Part shown: positions 1 through 7,411 of the stretch, one piece after another
Numbering within the stretch: the stretch's first letter is position 1
Layout: the number at the start of each line of letters is the position of its first letter
Source of the DNA: Mucilaginibacter sp.
GTDB lineage: Bacteria > Bacteroidota > Bacteroidia > Sphingobacteriales > Sphingobacteriaceae
Direction of reading: 5' to 3'
Length of the DNA: 39,920 nucleotides
NCBI GenBank assembly: GCA_028288085.1
Contig: JAQBOK010000235.1
Coordinates: 1 to 39,920, forward strand
The notes under the pieces: model-generated
Databases searched by the model: none
The model's input: the letters and a program-made list of their open reading frames with translations, nothing else
What the model was told of the DNA's origin: nothing
Translations under genes and position numbers: made by a program

Positions 1-6
1 TTTTAC

Positions 7-957
7 ATGGACCCTAAAATTTCTATCTGGAAGCGCATTGGTATACAGGATTGGTTTTTGACTAATGAAAACACACAAAAATCCCAAAAACAACAGACCC
101 TTACGCCTGATGATGTTTATAATTATGTTATAGCAAAATTTAATGATTCTATCCGCCAGTTATCATTCGCCGACCGTGTGGTTTTTTATCATGAATATAT
201 AATCAGTTTTAATTCAGAAGATTATATAGAATTTATGAATAATAAACAGGGTATATTCGGGCTTATCGTAAATGAATCAGTAAAAAAATTCTACGAATTG
301 TTAAAACAACACCGCATAGCCGGTAAGACGGTTGAACCATCGAGTTCAAAATGGGTATTCAGATTGGTGTCTCATCCTGATTATAATCGTGGCGATATTG
401 GCTTTATAGGTAAATTGTTGCCGGGAATAAGTAAAAAGGAGGAAAATTTAAGGGTGACTTTTATTCCGCGACAAACAGGTATTGCACAAACATTTGATAT
501 CAGCCAGGATATATTGAAAGGCTTTAATTATTATAGTGAAGGGTATTATGAACTGCCTTATGCAGAGGCCCTTGAATATGACGAAAGTAGCGCTGCAAAT
601 TCGGCCCAAAAAAGTTTTGCCCGGTTTGAAACCATCCTCCCTGAAAAGCAATTTGCCGGGAAGAAGGTGGAGTATATTATGAAGGATGATGAAATAATTG
701 TATCCGGAAATGAAGAAAGCCGGGAAGAGTCCAATATCTTCAAAATCCCGTCCGAATGGGTAAATACTCCGCATCTCCTTATCCGGTTTAACAAATCAGA
801 TGGTAAATTTTACCTGGCATCATTTGGCGAGTTAACAATAATGAATGAAAATGAAGTGGTTAAAAGTAATGTGAACTCGCCTTTATGGGTCGAACTTCCT
901 ATTAATTCAAAGATATTACTGAATGGAATTATTGGTGTTAACATATTTAAATCATAG
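7..957 (+). CDS. FhaA-like protein with degenerate C-terminal FHA-like domain
   Basis: A soluble protein of 316 residues if the ATG at 7 is the start. The frame stays open to the window edge, so the true start may lie further left. Residues 35-150 resemble, from memory, the N-terminal domain of actinobacterial FhaA (DUF3662): a helical start, a strand around HEYIISFNSEDY, and a second helical stretch ending in a G-containing strand. Residues 230-316 look like an FHA beta sandwich (IIVSG, HLLIRF, DGKFYLASFG, then an ending like LxLNGIIGVNIF). They lack the GR and SxxH motifs that bind phosphothreonine, so phosphopeptide binding is probably lost. It is the first visible gene of an operon with a PP2C phosphatase and a cell-wall synthase. 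The likely role is scaffolding or regulation of that synthase. The domain assignment is by eye only; a profile search would decide it. Confidence 0.6.
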   Translation: MDPKISIWKRIGIQDWFLTNENTQKSQKQQTLTPDDVYNYVIAKFNDSIRQLSFADRVVFYHEYIISFNSEDYIEFMNNKQGIFGLIVNESVKKFYELLKQHRIAGKTVEPSSSKWVFRLVSHPDYNRGDIGFIGKLLPGISKKEENLRVTFIPRQTGIAQTFDISQDILKGFNYYSEGYYELPYAEALEYDESSAANSAQKSFARFETILPEKQFAGKKVEYIMKDDEIIVSGNEESREESNIFKIPSEWVNTPHLLIRFNKSDGKFYLASFGELTIMNENEVVKSNVNSPLWVELPINSKILLNGIIGVNIFKS

Positions 958-962
958 CTGAT

Positions 963-1061
963 ATGTCACAAATTTTATCGGTAGGGTTGTTGGTTATTTG
1001 CATCTTCTTATTGGTAACGCATTTTTTCGATATTAAAAACTCAGGTAAATCAAATGGCTGA
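963..1061 (+). CDS. 32-residue single-span membrane micropeptide
   Basis: A short open frame begins with ATG 5 nt after the preceding stop. It ends with TGA inside the first codons of the phosphatase gene, giving an 8-base overlap (ATGGCTGA). Its product has one hydrophobic stretch from about residue 4 to 21 (ILSVGLLVICIFLLVTHFF), then a short polar tail FDIKNSGKSNG, so it is probably a membrane peptide with one span. The exact fit between two operon genes, and the stop-start overlap typical of translational coupling, argue that it is translated. It might be a separate anchor or regulator: actinobacterial FhaB carries its own membrane span next to pstP, although no homology is claimed. It could also be a leader that couples translation of the phosphatase. 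No known family is recognised. Confidence 0.5.
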   Translation: MSQILSVGLLVICIFLLVTHFFDIKNSGKSNG

Positions 1062-2481
1062 CCAGTTTTTTGGAATAACAGATACAGGTAAAGAACGGCA
1101 AAACAATGAAGATACCTTTATTGCACAACAGGGTGAAAATAATAAATTCATTATTGCCTGTGTTATTGATGGTGTAGGTGGATACTCAGGTGGTGAAATT
1201 GCCGCTGCGATAGCGCGTGAAGCCATTCTTCAGCGTCTTGAAAAGCCTTCGGGAGAAATCACATCCATGATTATTGATTGTTTTAGGCTGGCAAATGAAA
1301 AAATCTGGCATGAAAAACAACAAGTTAAGGAACATGATAGTATGGCCTGTGTTTCTACATTGGCCATAGTGGATATAGCTCATAACCAGTTTTACTATGC
1401 GCATGTAGGCGATACGAGGCTGTATCTGCTGCGCGATAACTCTCTGGTTAAAATTTCTCATGATCAATCTTTTGTAGGGTTTTTAGAAGATTCCGGGCGG
1501 TTAACAGAAGAAGCCGCGATGCATCATCCAAAGCGCAATGAGATCAACAAGGCGCTGGGCTTTGAAAGTTTGATAAGCAGCAATAGCGATTACATTGAAA
1601 CAGGCCAATCGCCGTTTCTTTCGGGGGATATGCTGCTGCTATGCAGTGATGGCTTAACCGATATGGTGGATAGAGCCGAAATTACGTCTATCATTATTGG
1701 AGAAGGCTCATTAAAAGATAAATGTCAAAAACTTGTTAATGCGGCAAATGCGCATGGTGGAAAAGACAATATTACCGTGGTATTGGTGCAAAATAATAAC
1801 ACCCCGCTAAAGCATGATGCTACGATGCCGGCAGCAAACTCAAAAAAAAATAATAATAGTGAAAATGATAACCTTGCCGCCCCACAGAAATCTGGGGCAT
1901 TTGATAGAAGGTTGCCGGGTACAGCAACAAAAAGCAACAAGAGCCTTATCATTATACTTTTTCTGTTGATGCTTGTTTTTTTTGCGAGTACCATATGGCT
2001 GTATTTACAAAGCGGGCAGGTTGTACAAAAAAATGCTGTGGCACCAGTTAAAAAAAGCCGGAACAAACAAGAAATAAAACTTCAACAAGCTATTGACCAG
2101 CTAAACGGCCATGTATTAATACTTTCAGACACGGCTTATACTGCCCCAATACTGATTAGTGAAGCTATTCGGATCAATAAAGATAGTTTGCTGATCAAGG
2201 CCAGGGGGAAAATTGTGCTTCAAAGCGATTCGGGATACACGGGCCCAGCATTAAGCCTGTCCCAAAAATGTAAAAGTGTTGTATTGGATAGCTTGTCTGT
2301 TAATAATTTCCGGGTAGGTATAGCTGCATATAACAGTGCTTTAACGCTAAAAAATATAAGGTTTGTGAATTGCCCTATGCCGCTCCAAAATGCATTCACT
2401 TTTGCTGATAAAAAATATATGAGCGGGAAATTGCCTGTTATTCTTTTCAGAACCGATTCCGTGCCAATGATCAAAAAATAA
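1054..2481 (+). CDS. Membrane PP2C-type Ser/Thr phosphatase with extracytoplasmic domain
   Basis: A 475-residue PP2C (PPM family) metal-dependent protein phosphatase that removes phosphate from Ser/Thr. The catalytic domain spans residues 3-246 with its metal-binding motifs intact: NED (Asp20), DGVGG (Asp39, Gly40), HVGDTR (Asp120), CSDGL (Asp199) and GKDNITVV (Asp238). A polar linker (250-295) leads to one membrane span (about 298-318) and an outside domain of some 150 residues. This last part (345-450) has short repeated strand patterns such as LDSLSVNNFR and LTLKNIRFVNC, which suggest a small right-handed beta helix. The layout resembles mycobacterial PstP: catalytic domain inside, span, outer domain. 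The gene overlaps the micropeptide and lies 4 nt before the cell-wall synthase, so co-translation is likely. The expected substrates are FHA-bound phosphoproteins or a cognate kinase, which is not in the window. Confidence 0.88.
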   Translation: MADQFFGITDTGKERQNNEDTFIAQQGENNKFIIACVIDGVGGYSGGEIAAAIAREAILQRLEKPSGEITSMIIDCFRLANEKIWHEKQQVKEHDSMACVSTLAIVDIAHNQFYYAHVGDTRLYLLRDNSLVKISHDQSFVGFLEDSGRLTEEAAMHHPKRNEINKALGFESLISSNSDYIETGQSPFLSGDMLLLCSDGLTDMVDRAEITSIIIGEGSLKDKCQKLVNAANAHGGKDNITVVLVQNNNTPLKHDATMPAANSKKNNNSENDNLAAPQKSGAFDRRLPGTATKSNKSLIIILFLLMLVFFASTIWLYLQSGQVVQKNAVAPVKKSRNKQEIKLQQAIDQLNGHVLILSDTAYTAPILISEAIRINKDSLLIKARGKIVLQSDSGYTGPALSLSQKCKSVVLDSLSVNNFRVGIAAYNSALTLKNIRFVNCPMPLQNAFTFADKKYMSGKLPVILFRTDSVPMIKK

Positions 2482-2485
2482 AGTA

Positions 2486-5400
2486 ATGGAACAGGAAAGA
2501 TCTACACCGGTTTCCAGAAAAAAAGAGCGCTTGTTTTTATTGCTGATAGCCATTGTTTTAGGCTTGCTTTTTTGCCGTTTGTTTTTTGTGTTCCAAAGAA
2601 ATTTTACCGATGTAGACAAGCGGCTTGGAGAAGGTACCATGGTTAACCTGAATGCCAGCGACCCTGCTAAGAATACAAGATTACTTTTAGAAAAAAGATA
2701 TTATTTTGAAGATAAGAGGGATATTGATCTAATAGAAAACGTTTTAGCCGAAAGAATTAATACAGGTAAAAAATTTGAGAATATAGGTGAACTAAATAAG
2801 CGGGAATATAACATTGACGCGGATGAAGCTTTTAATAAAGGCGGATCCTCTTTTAAACAAAGAGTAATGGTATCCCGTGCGTTATTAGGCTACACCGGGG
2901 ACGATTCACTGCGTTTTATACAGGAAAAAACCAATCCGCCGACTTTACCCACCATTACAGATATTGGCTTAAATGGTAACAGTATTTCGGGAAAAGTGCT
3001 AAACAAAACCGTACCTGTACCCGGAATATTGATAAGGCTCCAGATGATACTGCCCCAGGACAGTACGTATAGTGATGAAGAAACTGATCTTGTTAAAGCT
3101 AAAACAGAGACGGGCAAAGGTTATAAAAAAGTGTATGTTTTGGATGCAGGCGGTCAAAAACATCTGCAATCATTAGTAGCTTTTGCACGGACAGATGAGC
3201 AGGGGATTTATACTTTTAAAAATTTGCCTGCAAACAAAGCATTTGAGGTTTTACCATTACAGCCTGGCTATCAATTTGGTAAACCATTAGGTACCGAGAG
3301 CCTGGATAAAGATGAACAATTTACCTTTTACCAGTCGCCTCATACCATCAGGCTTTTATCATCAAAGGATTTCAGCATCCTCAAAAAGGAAAAATCGTTT
3401 ATTATACGTACCCCGGCAGAATTCAATCTTTGGTTCTGGATAATTGCAGGCGCTTTCTTTGCATGTTTTTTATTAATGCACATTATTTTAAGCTGGAGGT
3501 TCTCTTCTTCAGACCAGCTTATCCTTCCTTTGATCATGATCCTCACAGGAATATCATTCTTAACCTTATTAAGTTTGCAAGACCCATTGCGTGATCGTTT
3601 TTTAGCAAAAGATTCACTGGTTTATTTGGGGATGGGATTTGCCGGGATGGCCTTTTTGTTGTTATTTAATCTTCGCCGTTTTACCGCTGATTCTGGTTTA
3701 TACCGGATGTTTGTTTTCAAAAACAACCGCAAAGCTGCTAATGGCTGGCCGTGGATTATTTTGGCTATGGTATTGCTTGTGCTAACTATACGCTTTGGTT
3801 CCGGTCCTGAAGGGAGCGGCGTAAAAGTTAACCTGTTTGGTATTCAGCCAAGCGAGATCGTTAAATACCTGGTTATTATTTTCCTGGCGGGATTTTTTGC
3901 TGCCAATGAGAAGTTCATCAGCGAATATGCGAGCTGGCGAAAAAGATGGTCGTTTTTTTCATTTGCATTAATCTCAATCGGCATAACCCTTTTCTTGTTC
4001 CTGATGCTTGGAGATATGGGACCGGCGATGATCATCTGTTTTACCTTTATTATTCTTTTCTCATTTTCAAGAGGCGATTTTATGTTCATGATAATGGCTG
4101 TAGTTTTCTACGTGCTTGTTACCTGGATATTTGAAAACGTATGGTTGTCTGCCCTGCTAACGGCATTGATGTTGTTTTTTGTTATATTATTTAAACGTAA
4201 ACAGTTAAGCGAATCGGCAATAATGGCTTTGGTAATTATAGCCGGGTTTTTAACCATTGATAAGATCCCTCACCTGGATAAATTAATACCGGGACCAGTG
4301 CAGCGTTTGGTAGATCGTAAAGCAATATGGCAGGATGCCTGGAATAACGAAGTTTATGGCGGCGACCAGGTAGCCAACGGGCTGTGGGCGATGTCTAGTG
4401 GCGGGGTAACCGGGCAGGGCGTTGGAGAGGGCTTTGCGAAAACAATACCAGAGGCGCATACAGATATGATATTGCCTTCTATAGGTGAAGAATTTGGATG
4501 GACTGGCATTATATGTATCTTTTTATTGTTTTTGTTATATCTGCACCGGTCAATAATTATTGGCCGGCAAACGGGCACACCCTTTCTGTTTTATTTATGC
4601 GCGGGTATTGGTATCTGCACGTTCGTGCAATTTTTATTGATATCAGGTGGCTCAACGGGGGCTTTGCCTTTGTCCGGCGTAGCTTTGCCGTTTGAAAGTT
4701 ATGGTGGATCATCATTAGTGGCGAATTTTCTGGCGGCAGGGGTTTTATTATCAGCTTCGCTGGTAAAAGGAACACCGGTACAAATGGCCTTCATTACTAA
4801 GCAACAAGACCGTAACCTGGTGCCTGCGCTAATGGCGGCCTGTGTTGGTATTGTATTATTAACTGTTAATGTTTCGCGCTACTTTTTTGATAATAAAAAA
4901 TGGATAATTAAACCATCACTGGTTGCTGACAGGAGCGGGGGCAGGATGTTTAGTTATAATCCACGTATTGCCATTTTGATGAATAAACTCCAGGCAGGTA
5001 CACTTTATGACCGGCAGGGGCTCATTCTGGCAACCAGTGATCCTAACCTCATCAGGAAACAGCAGAGTTTATTCAGTGCCGCAGGGGTTCAAAACTACAA
5101 CCTGGATTCGGCCATGCACAAACGCTTAAACCGGTATTATCCTTTTGACGAGCAAATGTTTTTTTGGGTGGGCGATTCCAATACAGGTGTTTTTAATGGC
5201 AGCACTAACGGGTACTTTGCAGAATATGAGCATGCCGCAGAGCTGCGTGGCTTTAAAATGCCTGATACCAGCTATAATGTACACGCCAGCCGTTACCGTG
5301 AGGGTCGGTTTTTACCTGTAGGTGTAAAGGAAATGACTGTTAGCAAAAAGGATTACAGCGCCCTGACGCCCTTGCTGATCGCAGGAATAAACAGCAATGA

Positions 5401-6574
5401 GGTAGATGCTTTTAAAAAAAGAAACCGTGATGTGCAGCTTACAGTAGATGCCGATTTGCAAACCAGTATTCAAAGATCAATTGCTGCTGATACTTCATTG
5501 AATGATAACCGGGTATCCGTGGTCATAATGGAAGCTTCAACCGGCGATGTGCTGGCATCGGCATTGTATCCTTTGCCGCCGGTACATAACTGGGACCAAC
5601 TTAATATTCCCGTAACCGAACAGAATAAACTGTCGCAATGGATAACCACGAGCGATTTGGGCTTTACCTATGCTACACAGCCGGGTTCAACTGCAAAAGT
5701 GCTCACTACTATGGCCGCATTTAATAAACTTGGTTTGGAAGCTGCTAATGTGAAATTTACTGTGAGTATGGCCGAACGCATACGTACCAAAGGCATAGAG
5801 CCTGATGAGACAGGGGTGATCACTCTTGAGCGCGCTGTGGTAAAGTCTAACAACGTATACTTTATAAAATTGGCGAACGAGCAACATTTAGAGGAAGATA
5901 TGGCCACACTCTATTTGAAAACGGGAATGTTTTTGCATGGTGTTGGTGGTTATTTTTATGGCAAGCAACCCAATAATACTGCCCAGGAAGAAAAATGGCT
6001 GGAGTTATGGCGTAAAACCGAATTTAATACCAGGCCGCGGTACGATCCCAACAATGTTCATCGTACGCGGGCTAAAGGGATCTCGGGAATGGCGTGGGGA
6101 CAGGGAGAATTAATTGCCACGCCAGCCGCTGTTGCTAGGTTGGTATCGGGGGTGGCCAATAACGGGTTGTTGATTGCAAACCGCTTCGTGTTGAAAGTAA
6201 ATGATTCCGCGCAGCCAATTAAAGGTGGCATAAAACTGGCTAATGATCCACAATATGCCGGTTTGATTACAAAATATATGATTGAACAAAGCGCGCCCAA
6301 GGTGCCAGTGTTAGGCATAAGTGTTGCGGGCAAGACGGGCACGCCAGAACGGATATGGAAAAAACAAAGCATCAATGATGGTTGGTATGTGTTTTTTGCC
6401 CCCAAAGCCAATGGTAAAGGGAATATGGTAGTTTGTATCCGCATTGAATCTACTAAAGGATCATCGGATGCAGTAAGACTTGCCGGGCAGCATGTTATCC
6501 CGTTCCTGTTAAAAAAAGGCTATATAAAAAGCATATCACCAGTATCTGATGAAGAGGTGTCAACGAATGAATAG
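2486..6574 (+). CDS. SEDS glycosyltransferase (RodA/FtsW) fused to class B penicillin-binding protein
   Basis: A 1362-residue fusion that should carry both steps of peptidoglycan synthesis. Residues 15-36 form a first span. Residues 37-310 lie outside and contain a carboxypeptidase-regulatory-like beta fold (about 165-260, ISGKV to GIYTFKNLP). A second span (313-336) leads to the SEDS core (345-765), with QPSE (454-457), LGDMGPA (508-514), the catalytic loop PEAHTDMILPSIGEEFG (expected catalytic Asp660) and the VALPFESYGGSS signature (732-743). A span at 779-800 enters the transpeptidase, which has the YDRQG box (841-845) and all three penicilloyl-enzyme motifs: STAK (nucleophile Ser1068), SNN (1121-1123) and KTG (1283-1285). 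SEDS and PBP are normally two genes of about 380 and 500-650 codons. No stop or frameshift interrupts the join, and the predicted topology is consistent with both active sites outside. It is the central gene of the operon. Confidence 0.9.
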   Translation: MEQERSTPVSRKKERLFLLLIAIVLGLLFCRLFFVFQRNFTDVDKRLGEGTMVNLNASDPAKNTRLLLEKRYYFEDKRDIDLIENVLAERINTGKKFENIGELNKREYNIDADEAFNKGGSSFKQRVMVSRALLGYTGDDSLRFIQEKTNPPTLPTITDIGLNGNSISGKVLNKTVPVPGILIRLQMILPQDSTYSDEETDLVKAKTETGKGYKKVYVLDAGGQKHLQSLVAFARTDEQGIYTFKNLPANKAFEVLPLQPGYQFGKPLGTESLDKDEQFTFYQSPHTIRLLSSKDFSILKKEKSFIIRTPAEFNLWFWIIAGAFFACFLLMHIILSWRFSSSDQLILPLIMILTGISFLTLLSLQDPLRDRFLAKDSLVYLGMGFAGMAFLLLFNLRRFTADSGLYRMFVFKNNRKAANGWPWIILAMVLLVLTIRFGSGPEGSGVKVNLFGIQPSEIVKYLVIIFLAGFFAANEKFISEYASWRKRWSFFSFALISIGITLFLFLMLGDMGPAMIICFTFIILFSFSRGDFMFMIMAVVFYVLVTWIFENVWLSALLTALMLFFVILFKRKQLSESAIMALVIIAGFLTIDKIPHLDKLIPGPVQRLVDRKAIWQDAWNNEVYGGDQVANGLWAMSSGGVTGQGVGEGFAKTIPEAHTDMILPSIGEEFGWTGIICIFLLFLLYLHRSIIIGRQTGTPFLFYLCAGIGICTFVQFLLISGGSTGALPLSGVALPFESYGGSSLVANFLAAGVLLSASLVKGTPVQMAFITKQQDRNLVPALMAACVGIVLLTVNVSRYFFDNKKWIIKPSLVADRSGGRMFSYNPRIAILMNKLQAGTLYDRQGLILATSDPNLIRKQQSLFSAAGVQNYNLDSAMHKRLNRYYPFDEQMFFWVGDSNTGVFNGSTNGYFAEYEHAAELRGFKMPDTSYNVHASRYREGRFLPVGVKEMTVSKKDYSALTPLLIAGINSNEVDAFKKRNRDVQLTVDADLQTSIQRSIAADTSLNDNRVSVVIMEASTGDVLASALYPLPPVHNWDQLNIPVTEQNKLSQWITTSDLGFTYATQPGSTAKVLTTMAAFNKLGLEAANVKFTVSMAERIRTKGIEPDETGVITLERAVVKSNNVYFIKLANEQHLEEDMATLYLKTGMFLHGVGGYFYGKQPNNTAQEEKWLELWRKTEFNTRPRYDPNNVHRTRAKGISGMAWGQGELIATPAAVARLVSGVANNGLLIANRFVLKVNDSAQPIKGGIKLANDPQYAGLITKYMIEQSAPKVPVLGISVAGKTGTPERIWKKQSINDGWYVFFAPKANGKGNMVVCIRIESTKGSSDAVRLAGQHVIPFLLKKGYIKSISPVSDEEVSTNE

Positions 6575-6598
6575 AGTTTTTAAGTAATACTTATTAAT

Positions 6599-7390
6599 AT
6601 GTTTGATTTATTTAAAAGGAATGAAAATAGGGGTCCGAGGGACGTAAAGGGTTTACGTGATTCACTATTGCGGTTTATTAAGGAAGAATTACAAAAGGCA
6701 GAAGGAGGGGAGGGACGTCATATTAAAGGGATAAATCTCTTTATTTCAAGCAATGCTGGTGAGAAACATATTTATGAGGCAGCCGTATATCTGGAAGAAA
6801 AAGATAGATTTAAAGAAGAAATACAAAAAATTGCAGATGATTTTGCTTTGGATATACCCATCAATTGGGAAATGCAAATTAGCTTTGATGATGCTTTCCC
6901 ACCGGAAGCCATAAAAATCAATGATCTGGATGCAGCTATTTTTATCAGGACAAAGGATCATGTGATACAAAAATCAGGGTCTGCCTTTATTAGAATATTA
7001 AATGGCGAGGCCGATCAGAATGAATATCAGATTACTTCGGCAGGTGGTAAAATCAATATCGGCCGGGAGAAGAAAGCGTTGGTTGATGATGGTTTTTTCA
7101 GGCTTAATCATATTGCATTCCCCGCAGATAGTGTGAATGAGGGCAATAAATTCATCAGCAGGCAGCATGCTCATATTGAGTGGAATAACGATAGTGGTTG
7201 CTTTATGCTTTTTGCTGATGATGGAGGAATACCTCCGGGAAATAAGATCAAGATAAGGTCGGTAACAAATAAAAATTTGATAAAACTAAATTCAACTCAT
7301 ATTGGCCATAAACTGGAAGAGGGCGACCAGGTTATTTTGGGTGAGTCGGCGGTTTTGGAATTTAGCTACCTTACCGCTAATAAGGACTGA
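6599..7390 (+). CDS. FHA-domain protein
   Basis: A 263-residue soluble protein. The C-terminal half (about 130-258) is an FHA domain, a module that binds phosphothreonine peptides. INIGRE (Arg156) and SRQHAHIEW (Ser187, Arg188, His190) are the conserved ligand-binding motifs. The end (LEEGDQVILGESAVLEFSY) is the usual last strands. The N-terminal 120 residues are alpha/beta and could be a distant relative of the FhaA N-terminal domain, but this is weak. It lies 24 nt after the SEDS-PBP gene and is the last gene of the operon; the next gene is convergent. Unlike the FhaA-like protein at the left edge, it keeps its binding residues. It is therefore the likely reader of a kinase-made phosphothreonine in this system, perhaps on the synthase or its regulators. 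Confidence 0.85.
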   Translation: MFDLFKRNENRGPRDVKGLRDSLLRFIKEELQKAEGGEGRHIKGINLFISSNAGEKHIYEAAVYLEEKDRFKEEIQKIADDFALDIPINWEMQISFDDAFPPEAIKINDLDAAIFIRTKDHVIQKSGSAFIRILNGEADQNEYQITSAGGKINIGREKKALVDDGFFRLNHIAFPADSVNEGNKFISRQHAHIEWNNDSGCFMLFADDGGIPPGNKIKIRSVTNKNLIKLNSTHIGHKLEEGDQVILGESAVLEFSYLTANKD

Positions 7391-7411
7391 CAACTGCTTT
7401 GGTACTGATGG

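Noticed and set aside
7-7390. FHA and PP2C genes as part of a type VI secretion locus
   Set aside because: Type VI clusters can carry FHA and PP2C genes, but no sheath, tube, baseplate or VgrG-like product is present. The cell-wall synthase between them explains the set better.
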